A DNA stretch of 21,163 nt, taken from positions 1 to 21,163 of the forward strand of contig JAMCZP010000131.1 of assembly GCA_023485185.1 (NCBI GenBank), read 5' to 3'. The notes beneath the pieces are model-generated. The model ran no database searches and was not told the origin of the DNA. It saw nothing but the letters and a program-made list of their open reading frames with translations. Origin of the DNA: Gammaproteobacteria bacterium. GTDB taxonomy: Bacteria > Pseudomonadota > Gammaproteobacteria > Pseudomonadales > Halomonadaceae. Made by a program: the position numbers and the translations under genes. Positions 8,462 through 16,685 of the stretch are shown here, piece by piece (within the stretch, counting starts at the first letter, position 1; each line of letters begins with the position of its first letter).

Positions 8462-9961
8462 TTAGCGCGGCGCAGAGGGCGCTTCAGCGCTGGTCAGTGT
8501 CGGTTCAGGCACTTGCTCCATACGCTGGCGCTCCTGGTCAAGAATCGCTAGCGCCTGCTCAGAGGTCACCCGTGAAGCGGGCGTGACCAGGCTCACTACT
8601 ACACCTGCCAGCAGTGCTACCAGTACCGCGGGAATACTTGGGTTGCCCCAAAAGGCTGTCCAATCGCTATTGGCGATAATCGTTAACGAGGTGGCTGACG
8701 CGCAAATAAGCGTTGCGATAGCGCCCTGCCAGTTGTAGCGGGGCCAGAAGCGACCGAGCATAGCACTGACAAACAGCCCAGAAAGAATCGTCGAGATCAT
8801 ACGGGTGATGTAGGTGATCACGTTATCCGAAGCCAGTGCGAACAGCAGCGCCAGACCAATCGTTGCCACTAGGGCAATACGCGAGAAGCGTACTACGTTG
8901 CGCGCTGACGGCGTGCGGCCCGTTGCCAATACATACAAGTCGCGAATCAGGGTAGAAACACCGGCAATCGCATCGGAGCTGGCACTGGACATTGTCGCGG
9001 AGAGACCTGCCACCAACAGCAGCAGACCCAATCCTAGCGGCATTATTTCAGTGGCTAGAAAAGGGAAGGCGTAGTTGCTGTTTTCAAGCCCAGGGTTTAG
9101 CGCGTGGGTGGCCATACCGATAATGGCGGGAATGATCGAGAAGCCTAGATAAAGAACGCCGGTGATCAAGAACGAACGGCGCACCGAACCAACCGATTCA
9201 CCCGAGTAAATCCTTTGGCGGAAAGAGGGGGTTGCCAATACGCCAATGGCAATAACAGCAGCTAATGAGAGCGCTGGTATTGCACCAATTTGTCCGATAC
9301 CTAGAAAGCTAGTGGCGCCCGCATCCATACCTGCGGTCAAGCCTGAGAAGCCGCCAACTTCCACTAACGCCAAAATGGCCATCAAAATAAAGCCGGCGAA
9401 AAGCACAATGGCTTGAATAGTGTCGGTCCAGATAACCGCAAAGTAACCGCCTACAACACAGTAAATGCCAAAGCCTAATGCAACCAAAACGCGCGCAGTG
9501 GTTAGATCAATACCCGCCATCCAGGAGAGGTAGAGACCACCGCCAAGAATATGGGCACCCAGCCAGCCGATGCAGGCGATATAGATCAGCAGCGCGACCA
9601 CATTGCGTACCAGCCGGTTCGCCCCGACGTAATAGGCGAGCTCTTCACTCATGGTCATAAAGCGCAGCTTACGTACTGAAGAAAAGCAGACGGCAAGTAA
9701 CAGCACCCCAGCCGCGCCACCAATACCGTACAAAGCACCTGCCCAACCATTCGCATAACCAAACCCGACGGCACCCATACTGGAGCCGGTGCCTACCATC
9801 GTTGCCACCGTGGTGCCTACGGTAAGAAAGAGCGGTACGCTTCGTCCGCCGAGTAGAAAGTCGTCACCGTTACCGCGCTTGTGCCTTGAAACCCACCATC
9901 CAAAGGCAATCATGGCGACAATATAGAGCACGAAGGTGACGAGGAATATTTGACTGTTCAT
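8462..9961 (-). CDS. Sodium:solute symporter (SSS family)
   Basis: This 499-residue polytopic inner-membrane protein has about thirteen hydrophobic segments. The N-terminus shows the SSS pattern GDDFLLGGRSVPLFLTVGTTVATMVGTGSSMGAVGFGY, and further segments such as GGYFAVIWTDTIQAIVLFAGF and GLSATMSSASSDAIAGVSTLIRDLY match the family's Na+-binding core. The cytoplasmic tail is hydrophilic. An AGAGG ribosome site precedes the ATG. The gene is downstream of the RidA and D-aminoacylase genes on the same strand, so it may import N-acyl-D-amino acids, D-amino acids or a related acid. Substrates in this family are diverse (sugars, amino acids, carboxylates), so the substrate is inference. Confidence 0.9.
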   Translation of the reverse strand: MNSQIFLVTFVLYIVAMIAFGWWVSRHKRGNGDDFLLGGRSVPLFLTVGTTVATMVGTGSSMGAVGFGYANGWAGALYGIGGAAGVLLLAVCFSSVRKLRFMTMSEELAYYVGANRLVRNVVALLIYIACIGWLGAHILGGGLYLSWMAGIDLTTARVLVALGFGIYCVVGGYFAVIWTDTIQAIVLFAGFILMAILALVEVGGFSGLTAGMDAGATSFLGIGQIGAIPALSLAAVIAIGVLATPSFRQRIYSGESVGSVRRSFLITGVLYLGFSIIPAIIGMATHALNPGLENSNYAFPFLATEIMPLGLGLLLLVAGLSATMSSASSDAIAGVSTLIRDLYVLATGRTPSARNVVRFSRIALVATIGLALLFALASDNVITYITRMISTILSGLFVSAMLGRFWPRYNWQGAIATLICASATSLTIIANSDWTAFWGNPSIPAVLVALLAGVVVSLVTPASRVTSEQALAILDQERQRMEQVPEPTLTSAEAPSAPR

Positions 9962-10063
9962 GTTAACCTCTTGTCGTTGTTTATCCGGCCGTTGCCGCGG
10001 CTGGAAATAGGCAATGGAAGCGATTGCCGCGAGGCTTTTTTATCCTAATCGCGCGGTAATCTG

Positions 10064-10097
10064 GCGCCGTGCCCTTGCCGGGGCACGGCGCTTTTTT
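10064..10097 (+). terminator. Strong intrinsic terminator oriented for + strand transcripts
   Basis: An 11-bp GC-rich stem (GCGCCGTGCCC at 10064-10074, complement at 10081-10091) is followed by six Ts on the + strand. On the - strand the A tract precedes the hairpin and no T run follows it, so it should not act as a classical terminator for the - strand operon around it. It may stop antisense transcription, or act as an RNA-stabilising hairpin between ridA and the symporter gene. Confidence 0.75.
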
Positions 10098-10117
10098 GGG
10101 TACTTAAAATTGGCTGT

Positions 10118-10510
10118 TTAGGCGCGATCGGCGCGGAAACACTTCACATCAACTTCTACTTTGCAATCCACCACCAAGTCTTGAACGCTACAGATACGCG
10201 CCGGTGGGTTATCGCCAAATATCTCCTTGAACACCTTGTTAAACGAGGTGAAGTAGCGTGCATCGGTCAGTACCGTGGTGACGTGCACCACGTCCTCAAC
10301 GCCGTAACCGGCTTCTTGCATAATGGCCAGGCAGTTATCGAAGGCGAGGCGGGTCTGCTCGACAATGCCCCCTTCAACCACTTCGCCATCGGTCATCGGC
10401 GTTTGGCCAGAGACGTACAGCCAGCCTCCGGCTTCAACGGCACGTGCAAAGGGCAGTTTTTGGCCGCCAGTACCTACGCCGCCTTCGGTGCCGTATCGAG
10501 TAATGCTCAT
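10118..10510 (-). CDS. RidA family protein (enamine/imine deaminase)
   Basis: This is a 130-residue single-domain RidA (YjgF/YER057c/UK114) protein. Such proteins form trimers and hydrolyse reactive enamine/imine intermediates, for example 2-aminoacrylate from serine dehydratases, to keto acids plus ammonia. Visible features are GWLYVSGQTP near residues 29-38, the PPARICSV segment carrying the key arginine, and KVEVDVKC with the conserved acidic residue. Its ATG overlaps the D-aminoacylase stop (ATGA, 10507-10510), implying coupled translation. Together with a D-serine dehydratase-like enzyme across the divergent promoter, it probably clears the enamine made from a D-hydroxyamino acid. Deaminase activity is inferred. 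Confidence 0.9.
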   Translation of the reverse strand: MSITRYGTEGGVGTGGQKLPFARAVEAGGWLYVSGQTPMTDGEVVEGGIVEQTRLAFDNCLAIMQEAGYGVEDVVHVTTVLTDARYFTSFNKVFKEIFGDNPPARICSVQDLVVDCKVEVDVKCFRADRA

Positions 10511-11994
10511 GGGGTTTGCTCCTGATTGGATGGAAAAGGTGTAGTCGTTTGAGAAATACGTTCTGTTCTGCGTAGCATTCGGCCCGAGCGCTGGTCTGAA
10601 ATTACCCCTTGGTGATAGGCGATCTTGCCGTTTACCACCACCAGATCGATACCTTTAGCGGCTGCGATGGGGGTCTCGTAATTCGCCGTATCTTCCAGCA
10701 CCGCGAGATCAAAAAGAGTGAGGTCTGCGTAAGCGCCAATACGGATCTCACCGCGATCCGTTAGGCCGAAATTGGCCGCTGAAAGACTGGTCATCTTGCG
10801 CACCGCTTCTGCCAGAGGCATTAGCTTTAAGTCGCGACTGTAGTGGGCTAATACGCGCGGGAACGCACCCCAGAGGCGCGGGTGTGGATGCGGGTCGTTC
10901 GGTAAGCCATCGGACCCCACCATGGAGAGCGGGTGCGCTAATACCTGCTGCATATCCGCTTCACTCATATTGTGGTAAACCGCTCCTGCAGGCTGTAACT
11001 TCTGGGCGGCGTCTAGCAGAGGCACATTCCACTCGGCCGCGATCTCTTTAAGGGGGCGACGCGCCTGCTCCGGGTGAGGGGTCGACCAGGTAATCGTTAT
11101 CTCAATCTCGTCCGTGACCTGGCCTAGGTCGAGGGTGGAAGAGCCCGCCGTGTAGGGGTAGCAGTCGCAGTGTGCATGCTGATGCTGAGCGGCACTTTCT
11201 AATTTGCTCAGCGCTTTTCCCGCGCCGCCCCAATTGCCCGCACCCGCGCATTTTAGATGCGAGATCACCAGCGGTACTTGCCCGTCACGAGCGGTGGCAA
11301 ACGCTTCGTCCATGGCATCCAACAGGCCTGCAAACTCATCACGCAAGTGGGTGGTATAGACCCCACCTGACTCCCCAACGGCTGCCACCAGAGGCGCCAT
11401 TTCAGTGGTCGGTGCATTTATCGCATTACGGTAGGCAAGCCCTGAACTCAGCCCCAACGCGCCTTCCTCAAGGGCTTGACGTAACAGGGCTTCCATTTTG
11501 GCGACTTCTTCTGCAGAAGCGGGGCGAGCAAAGCTATCCATAACCTGGCTACGCAGGCTGGTATGTCCTACCAAGGCGGCAACGTTAATGCTTGGTTGGG
11601 CGGCGTCTACCGCGTTGGCGTAGGCGGCGAAGCTTGGGTAGCGGAAGTCTTCTGCATTACCCAATAAATTCATGGGGTCAGGGACTTCGCTTGTGAGCGT
11701 AACCGGGCTTGCGCTGATACCGCAGTTGCCCACGACGACGGTGGTTACCCCTTGGGTCAGCTTTGGCAACATAGCAGGGGTACGAATCACATTGGTATCG
11801 TCGTGGGTGTGAACATCGATAAAGCCTGGGGCTAAATAGCGCTCTTCGGCGTCGATGATCGTCGTGGCGGTGGCGTAAGGCATGGTGCCGATAGCGCAAA
11901 TACGCTCACCTTGGATAGCCACATCGGCACGGAAATGAGCGGCGCCTGAGCCATCCAGCACATTGGCGTTACGAATTAACACGTCGTAAACCAT
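10507..11994 (-). CDS. N-acyl-D-amino-acid deacylase (D-aminoacylase)
   Basis: This amidohydrolase-superfamily enzyme hydrolyses N-acyl-D-amino acids to a D-amino acid and a fatty or acetic acid. The 495 residues carry the D-aminoacylase landmarks, at positions close to those of the Alcaligenes enzyme: H62 and H64 (VHTHDD), C91 (VGNCGIS), H216 (THLRDE), H246 (SHLKCAG) and D362 (GSDGLPNDPHPHPR), followed by WGAFPRVL. A short N-terminal beta segment and the C-terminal GEIRIGAYADLTLFD region form the usual beta-sandwich. An AGGAG site lies within the 3' end of the rpiR-family gene, one base away, so the genes form an operon. Acyl and amino-acid preference cannot be read from sequence; dihydropyrimidinase-like relatives are less likely. 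Confidence 0.92.
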   Translation of the reverse strand: MVYDVLIRNANVLDGSGAAHFRADVAIQGERICAIGTMPYATATTIIDAEERYLAPGFIDVHTHDDTNVIRTPAMLPKLTQGVTTVVVGNCGISASPVTLTSEVPDPMNLLGNAEDFRYPSFAAYANAVDAAQPSINVAALVGHTSLRSQVMDSFARPASAEEVAKMEALLRQALEEGALGLSSGLAYRNAINAPTTEMAPLVAAVGESGGVYTTHLRDEFAGLLDAMDEAFATARDGQVPLVISHLKCAGAGNWGGAGKALSKLESAAQHQHAHCDCYPYTAGSSTLDLGQVTDEIEITITWSTPHPEQARRPLKEIAAEWNVPLLDAAQKLQPAGAVYHNMSEADMQQVLAHPLSMVGSDGLPNDPHPHPRLWGAFPRVLAHYSRDLKLMPLAEAVRKMTSLSAANFGLTDRGEIRIGAYADLTLFDLAVLEDTANYETPIAAAKGIDLVVVNGKIAYHQGVISDQRSGRMLRRTERISQTTTPFPSNQEQTP

Positions 11995-11995
11995 C

Positions 11996-12859
11996 TTAAT
12001 CTCCTAGCGGCTGGCGGTTATCGCCGCCGCGGTGGTCATCAAGGCTTAGCTTGAGGCGACGCAATTTAGTCCGCGAGCGCTCGCGATGGCGCATGGCAAG
12101 CTCAAGCGCCAACACATCGATAACGGCGAGCATGGCGTAGCGAGAGGCGGAAGGATGGAAAATAAAATCGGTTTCGCGTGAGGTCACCGGCAGCACGATG
12201 TCGGAGGTTGCAGCTAACGGAGAATTCATCGCGGTGATGGCGATCACCTTGGCACCGTACTGCCTGGCAATCTGTGCAGACTCGACCATTTCAGGGGTGT
12301 AGCCGGTGGCGGATAGCACAACCACTACATCTTCGGGGTCAAGGGTTGATGCCACCATGCGGGGCAGCAGTGCTTGCGGGTAAGCGCTGATCGCATAGCC
12401 AAGGCGTACCAATCGAAACTGTAACTCTTGGCTAAGCATGCTAGAACCGCCACCAGTACCAAACACCAGTATCTGGCGTGCTTGATCCAGCTGTTCAACC
12501 GCGCCTGCTACGTTGGCCTGGGCGAGTAAGTCACGGTTAAGGGCCAAGGTCTGAGTGGCAATGTCATACACCACGCTTGAGTTGTCTTCTGGCGTTGCCT
12601 CTTGAATGAATCGGCGGCCAGCGGCTAAGGCGCGGGTTAAGCGCGTTTTTAAATCGCGCACGTTAGTGCAGCCGATAGCGCGAGCAAAACGGGTAACGCT
12701 GGCGTCGCTCACCCCGGCGCGCTGGGCAATATCACCAATGCTGGCTTCGGTTACAAATTCAATATCAGCGAATATCAGCTCAGCTACTTTCTTTTCAGCA
12801 TCGCGCAGCGCGGCAAAGTCAGTGGTAATGCGTGACAAAATGTCTATTTCTTGGCTCAC
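11996..12859 (-). CDS. MurR/RpiR family transcriptional regulator
   Basis: This is a 287-residue regulator with an N-terminal HTH_6 DNA-binding domain (about residues 1-78; IGDIAQRAGVSDASVTRFARAIG is the helix-turn-helix) and a C-terminal SIS domain (about 120-255; FGTGGGSSML and SATGYTPEM), where phosphorylated sugars or acids bind in related proteins. It starts at GTG (12857-12859) behind an AGGAG site. It is first in the operon with the D-aminoacylase and RidA genes and divergent from the D-serine dehydratase-like gene. It probably controls both directions through the inverted repeat in the 124-base gap. The effector is unknown; it need not be a sugar phosphate here. Confidence 0.92.
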   Translation of the reverse strand: MSQEIDILSRITTDFAALRDAEKKVAELIFADIEFVTEASIGDIAQRAGVSDASVTRFARAIGCTNVRDLKTRLTRALAAGRRFIQEATPEDNSSVVYDIATQTLALNRDLLAQANVAGAVEQLDQARQILVFGTGGGSSMLSQELQFRLVRLGYAISAYPQALLPRMVASTLDPEDVVVVLSATGYTPEMVESAQIARQYGAKVIAITAMNSPLAATSDIVLPVTSRETDFIFHPSASRYAMLAVIDVLALELAMRHRERSRTKLRRLKLSLDDHRGGDNRQPLGD

Positions 12860-12889
12860 CGTAGACTCCTAATGGTTGCCTCACTTAAA

Positions 12890-12918
12890 AAATATGTTAG
12901 TTTCTAACTTGAAGTCAA
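12890..12918 (-). promoter_or_regulatory. Candidate promoter of the rpiR-family operon
   Basis: Read on the - strand, TTGACT (12913-12918) and ATATTT (12890-12895) are separated by 17 bases, a good sigma-70 arrangement about 30 bases upstream of the GTG start. The spacer contains the GTTAG-TTT-CTAAC palindrome, so a bound regulator would block RNA polymerase. Confidence 0.5.
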
Positions 12919-12941
12919 TGGTTGTGAAAATAACTAACATA
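12893..12941. promoter_or_regulatory. Candidate RpiR-family operator: nested inverted repeats in divergent promoter region
   Basis: TATGTTAGTT (12893-12902) is repeated inverted as AACTAACATA (12932-12941), with centres about 39 bases apart. Within the left arm a smaller palindrome, GTTAG-TTT-CTAAC, covers 12896-12908. The arrangement suits a dimeric or tetrameric regulator controlling both the - strand operon and the + strand dehydratase gene. Binding is inferred from position and symmetry only. Confidence 0.5.
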
Positions 12942-12983
12942 ATTAATTTTATTTAAATAGATAACTCGTGAGGAAGTGGGCGG

Positions 12984-14192
12984 ATGCAGACGACGTCGTT
13001 AACGGTTGATAAAGGAAGTGTCGAACTGGGGCCCAACGTGCTGTGGGGTGTTAGCCTGCCAGCGGCGGTCGTCTATGAAGAACCGCTCACCCATAACGTA
13101 GAGTGGATGCAACGCTTCGCTGAAGCTCACGGTGCTCGCTTGGCACCCCATGGCAAAACTACGATGACACCTGCACTTTTCCACCGTCAGCTTCAGGCGG
13201 GGGCATGGGGTATCACTCTGGCGACCGCCCCCCAGTGTCGTGCTGCTTTCACTCATGGCGTCACCCGGCTGCTAATGGCAAACCAGCTGGTCGGTAAAGC
13301 CAATATGACCATCATTGCCAGTCTGCTTGAGCAGGGTGCTACGTTTTACTGTGTGGTCGATAGCCATAAGAACGTGCGGCAGCTTGGGCGCTTTTTTGCT
13401 GAACGTGGTTTGAGGTTATCGGTGCTTATTGAGGTCGGCGTTGAGGGCGGCCGCTGCGGCTGCCGCAATCAACAGGAGATTGTTTCGCTAGCGCAAGCGA
13501 TTGCTGAAGAACCAGCACTTTTATTGGCGGGGCTTGAAGGCTATGAAGGGGTGGTTCACGGCGATAACCCTGAATCGGGTATTCGTGCTTATGCTCAATA
13601 TTTAGTGGATGTAGCCGTGGAGCTTGAGGCCGCTCAGCGTTTCTCCGAGCCTAACCCAATAGTGACGGCCTCAGGCTCGGCTTGGTATGACTTGATCGCA
13701 GAGGCTTTTCGAGGGGCGCCGCTGCAGGGACGATTTACCCCTGTGCTTCGCCCTGGTTGCTACGTGGTGCACGACCATGGTCTGTATCGTGAGGCGCAGA
13801 CCGCTGTTATGGCGCGCCGCCCGGATTTACAACAGGGGCTTGAGCCTGCACTCGAAGTATTCGCTCAGGTGCAGTCACTGCCTGAGCCTGGGCTTGCCAT
13901 TGTGGCGCTGGGTAAGCGCGATATCGGCTACGACCAGTTACCCCTTCCCCTACGCCGCTACCGGGAGGGCGGTGAGGTTTCGCAACCGCTGCCAGTTACA
14001 GGTTGGGAAGTGACTAAAATTATGGATCAGCACACTTTTGTGCGACTTCCAGAAGAGGCTCAGGGTATTGAAGTGGGCGATATCGTCGCATTTGGCGCTT
14101 CGCACCCTTGCCTGACGTTTGATAAATGGCGCCAGTTGCTGCTTGTCGACGCCCAATTAAACGTTAAAGAGCACTTGGCGACCTGTTTTTAA
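12984..14192 (+). CDS. D-serine/D-threonine dehydratase-like PLP enzyme (DSD1 family)
   Basis: This is a 402-residue fold-type III (alanine racemase-like) PLP enzyme. The PLP lysine is predicted as K58 in APHGKTTM. The C-terminal SHPCLTFDKW holds H374 and C376, which correspond to the zinc-binding His-Cys pair of eukaryotic-type D-serine dehydratases. EVGVEGGRCGCR and GYEGVVHGD are the typical central segments. Such enzymes convert D-serine to pyruvate, or D-threonine (or its 3-hydroxy analogues) to keto acids or by aldol cleavage, with ammonia released. An AGGAAG site is seven bases before the ATG. It is divergent from the regulator/D-aminoacylase/RidA operon, so it likely acts on the D-amino acid freed by the deacylase. 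Dehydratase versus aldolase activity is unresolved. Confidence 0.85.
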   Translation: MQTTSLTVDKGSVELGPNVLWGVSLPAAVVYEEPLTHNVEWMQRFAEAHGARLAPHGKTTMTPALFHRQLQAGAWGITLATAPQCRAAFTHGVTRLLMANQLVGKANMTIIASLLEQGATFYCVVDSHKNVRQLGRFFAERGLRLSVLIEVGVEGGRCGCRNQQEIVSLAQAIAEEPALLLAGLEGYEGVVHGDNPESGIRAYAQYLVDVAVELEAAQRFSEPNPIVTASGSAWYDLIAEAFRGAPLQGRFTPVLRPGCYVVHDHGLYREAQTAVMARRPDLQQGLEPALEVFAQVQSLPEPGLAIVALGKRDIGYDQLPLPLRRYREGGEVSQPLPVTGWEVTKIMDQHTFVRLPEEAQGIEVGDIVAFGASHPCLTFDKWRQLLLVDAQLNVKEHLATCF

Positions 14193-14983
14193 CTCGTTGG
14201 ATCTTTTGATAGGCGGCCGCCAATAGCCAGCGTTAGGGCGTCTGCCAGCTCTCCTAACTGCTCCCGGCAGCGGTCGATGCTGGGAACTTCCCGGTGCATT
14301 GCTTCTGGAATCAGCGTGAGATAAGGGATGGTGATAACGGCTTCGATAACGTCATGAACCCCAAAGACGGGGAAGCTGATATTCGTTAACCCCTGGACTT
14401 GAGGACTTGGCCCCACGTGGTAGCCATGCTGGCGAATCGGATCAAATAGCGCCCGCGTTCGGTCAACCTCTTGTTGGGTTGCATCGCTGGCGGTAAGAAT
14501 ACGCTCACGGCGTTGCTCATCCAGAAAGGCCAGCATAACGGCCCCTGAGCCGGAGCCGCATATATCGATGTTGGCCCCCAGGCGCAGCCCAAAGCCCATC
14601 TTGTCGGGGTTTTCGTACTGAGCCACCACCAATAGATGGCCAGGACGAGCAACGCTAAGGTGACACGACTGAGAGATTTCATGGCACAGCTCTTCCATGC
14701 GCGGTAGCGCGGCCTGAACTAACCGCTTGGTGGGTGGGAAGCGGTGAGCCATCTCAAACATCTTTAGCGTTAGCTGATAGCGGCTACCGCTATCATCCAT
14801 GCTGACGTAGCCACGATCCCGCAGCACCATCAGCATGCGGTACATCTCATTGGTTTTACGGCCGATCTGCTCGGCAATCGCTTGGGTGCTTAGCGGCTGG
14901 GGAGATTGGGCAAGCAGCTCCAAAATATCCAACCCTTTCTCTAAGGCAGGGGCGTGGTACTGCGTTTCAGCCTTCTCCTTCAT
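14189..14983 (-). CDS. IclR family transcriptional regulator, KdgR-like
   Basis: This 264-residue protein has an N-terminal winged-helix domain (about residues 12-75; LEKGLDILELLAQ, STQAIAEQIGRKTNEMYRML) and an IclR effector domain (about 85-255) with the expected GSGSGAVMLAFL and TNISFPVFG segments. A GGGAG site precedes the ATG. As the last gene after kduI and kduD it is a probable repressor of uronate genes responding to KDG, like KdgR, but other IclR regulators look similar and the effector cannot be read. Its stop codon overlaps the convergent stop of the D-serine dehydratase-like gene, leaving no space for a terminator. Confidence 0.9.
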   Translation of the reverse strand: MKEKAETQYHAPALEKGLDILELLAQSPQPLSTQAIAEQIGRKTNEMYRMLMVLRDRGYVSMDDSGSRYQLTLKMFEMAHRFPPTKRLVQAALPRMEELCHEISQSCHLSVARPGHLLVVAQYENPDKMGFGLRLGANIDICGSGSGAVMLAFLDEQRRERILTASDATQQEVDRTRALFDPIRQHGYHVGPSPQVQGLTNISFPVFGVHDVIEAVITIPYLTLIPEAMHREVPSIDRCREQLGELADALTLAIGGRLSKDPTS

Positions 14984-15044
14984 TTAAGCTCCCTTACGTG
15001 ATTGCCTATCGCTCGTTGATTGTGGCGTGAACCAAAATGCTTGG

Positions 15045-15797
15045 TTAACGTGCCAGCCAGCCACCGTCTACCGCCAGGGTATGCCCATGCACGTAACGGG
15101 CGGCATCGGAGCATAAGAATATCACAGCGCCGGCTAAGTCTTCTGGCGTGCCCCAGCGTCCGGCGGGGATTCGGCCTAGAATTTCAGCCTGGCGCTGGGG
15201 GTCGTCGCGTAACGCTTGGGTGTTGTCGGTGGCCATATAGCCAGGAGCTATGGCATTGACGTTGATGTCATGGCCCGCCCACTCATTGGCGAGTAGACGC
15301 GTGAGACCGAGAATGCCGCTTTTGCTGGCAGTGTAAGAGGGCACACGTATGCCGCCCTGAAACGACAGTAATGAAGCGATATTGACGATCTTGCCCGGTG
15401 CTTTACGCTCGATAAGGTGTTTGGCCACCTGTTGCGCCAGAAAGAAAGCGGTTTTCAAATTGACATCAATGACGTCATCCCAATCTTGCTCTGAAAACTC
15501 AACAGCCGCAGCTCGGCGAATAACGCCTGCATTGTTGACCAGAATATCCACCTTGCCCGCTTTCGCGATTGCTTGTGAGACAATCTCGCTAGGCGCTTGG
15601 CTGCCCAGCTCAGCCGCAATTTCGTAAAACTGGCGCCCTAGGGCTTCCACCCGCTGACGGGTTTCATCAGCAGGGCTGCGATTGACGCCTACGATGTTGG
15701 CACCCGCCTGAGCCAGTGCAATAGCAATCCCTTGGCCCAGTCCTTTGTTGCAACCCGTCACCATGGCAACTTGGCCGTTCAGCGAAAATAGCGTCAT
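15045..15797 (-). CDS. kduD: 2-dehydro-3-deoxy-D-gluconate 5-dehydrogenase
   Basis: It reduces 3-deoxy-D-glycero-2,5-hexodiulosonate to 2-keto-3-deoxygluconate with NAD(P)H, the step after KduI in unsaturated-uronate breakdown. It is a 250-residue short-chain dehydrogenase: TGCNKGLGQG (residues 14-23) binds the cofactor, NNAG is at 88-91, and the catalytic triad is S142, Y155 and K159. SFQGGIRVPSYTASKSG, NVNAIAPGYMAT and the ending VDGGWLAR are close to E. coli KduD (253 residues). An AAGGAG site precedes the ATG. It lies between kduI and the IclR regulator in one operon. Confidence 0.95.
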   Translation of the reverse strand: MTLFSLNGQVAMVTGCNKGLGQGIAIALAQAGANIVGVNRSPADETRQRVEALGRQFYEIAAELGSQAPSEIVSQAIAKAGKVDILVNNAGVIRRAAAVEFSEQDWDDVIDVNLKTAFFLAQQVAKHLIERKAPGKIVNIASLLSFQGGIRVPSYTASKSGILGLTRLLANEWAGHDINVNAIAPGYMATDNTQALRDDPQRQAEILGRIPAGRWGTPEDLAGAVIFLCSDAARYVHGHTLAVDGGWLAR

Positions 15798-15821
15798 TAG
15801 TCACTCTCCTTGGCCTGTGGT

Positions 15822-16652
15822 TTAGCGCAGCTCTGTAGAGGCGATAAAGTCCATATCATCGTATGTCAGGTTTTCACCGCACATACCCCAAATAAAGGTG
15901 TAGCGGCGGGTGCCAAAGCCGCAGTGAATCGACCAACTGGGGTGAATCACGGCTTGCTCGTTGGCAACCACGATATGCCGAGTCTCTTGGGGTTCACCAC
16001 ACAAGTGAAACACCACATCGTCTTCACTCAAGTCAAAGTAGAAGTACACTTCCATGCGCCGTTCGTGGGTATGGCAGGGCATAGTGTTCCACATGTTGCC
16101 GGGCTCTAACTGGGTAAGCCCCATAGAGAGCTGGCAGGTATCTAGTACATCGGTATGCAAGTACTTATTAATGGTACGCACATTGCCGGTTTCAGGGTCA
16201 CCAAGGCTGGTGGGCGAGGCATCTTCCGGGCGGATATGGCGAAGCTGGTAACGTACATGGGCAGGCGTGGAGTTGATATAAAAGCGCGCAGGCTTGGTCG
16301 CATCAAGGCTCTCAAAGCTGACTTCACGGCTCTCTTTGGGAATATACAGACCGTGGTGGGTGCCTAGCTCGACCGTTTCGCCGTCGACAGTAATACGTCC
16401 GGGCGCACCAATGTTAATAACGCCCATTTCCCGCCGCTCTAGAAAATAGTCAACGCCAAGCTCTTTGCCACCGCTCAGGGTAAGCGGCGAATCAGTGGGA
16501 ACCGCGCCGCCAACAATAATGCGGTCAACATGGCTGTAGGTTAGCGACAGTTGGCCTGGCACCATAATCTTGGTGACCAGCATTTTGTCACGCAGGCCCT
16601 GAGTATCGAGGGTTTTAAAATGATCGCTATGAAGTGCTTGGCGAATATCCAT
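15822..16652 (-). CDS. kduI: 5-dehydro-4-deoxy-D-glucuronate isomerase
   Basis: It isomerises 4-deoxy-L-threo-5-hexosulose uronate, the spontaneous product of unsaturated uronates released by polysaccharide lyases, to 3-deoxy-2,5-hexodiulosonate, the KduD substrate. The 276-residue cupin-type protein has zinc ligands H194, H196, E201 ([14 protein letters not shown]) and H243 (SIHCGFG), each offset by two from E. coli KduI (278 residues). An AAAGGAAA site is five bases before the ATG. It is in operon order after TRAP dctM and before kduD. No gene for an upstream lyase is in the window, so substrate would come from lyases encoded elsewhere. Confidence 0.96.
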   Translation of the reverse strand: MDIRQALHSDHFKTLDTQGLRDKMLVTKIMVPGQLSLTYSHVDRIIVGGAVPTDSPLTLSGGKELGVDYFLERREMGVINIGAPGRITVDGETVELGTHHGLYIPKESREVSFESLDATKPARFYINSTPAHVRYQLRHIRPEDASPTSLGDPETGNVRTINKYLHTDVLDTCQLSMGLTQLEPGNMWNTMPCHTHERRMEVYFYFDLSEDDVVFHLCGEPQETRHIVVANEQAVIHPSWSIHCGFGTRRYTFIWGMCGENLTYDDMDFIASTELR

Positions 16653-16685
16653 ATTAATTTCCTTTAATAGTAAACGTAAATGGGC

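Noticed and set aside
8429..10041. Mobile cassette bounded by the 13-base direct repeat GCGAGGCTTTTTT around the symporter gene
   Set aside because: A 13-base match is expected by chance in a window this size and is a common terminator end; no transposase or integrase is present.
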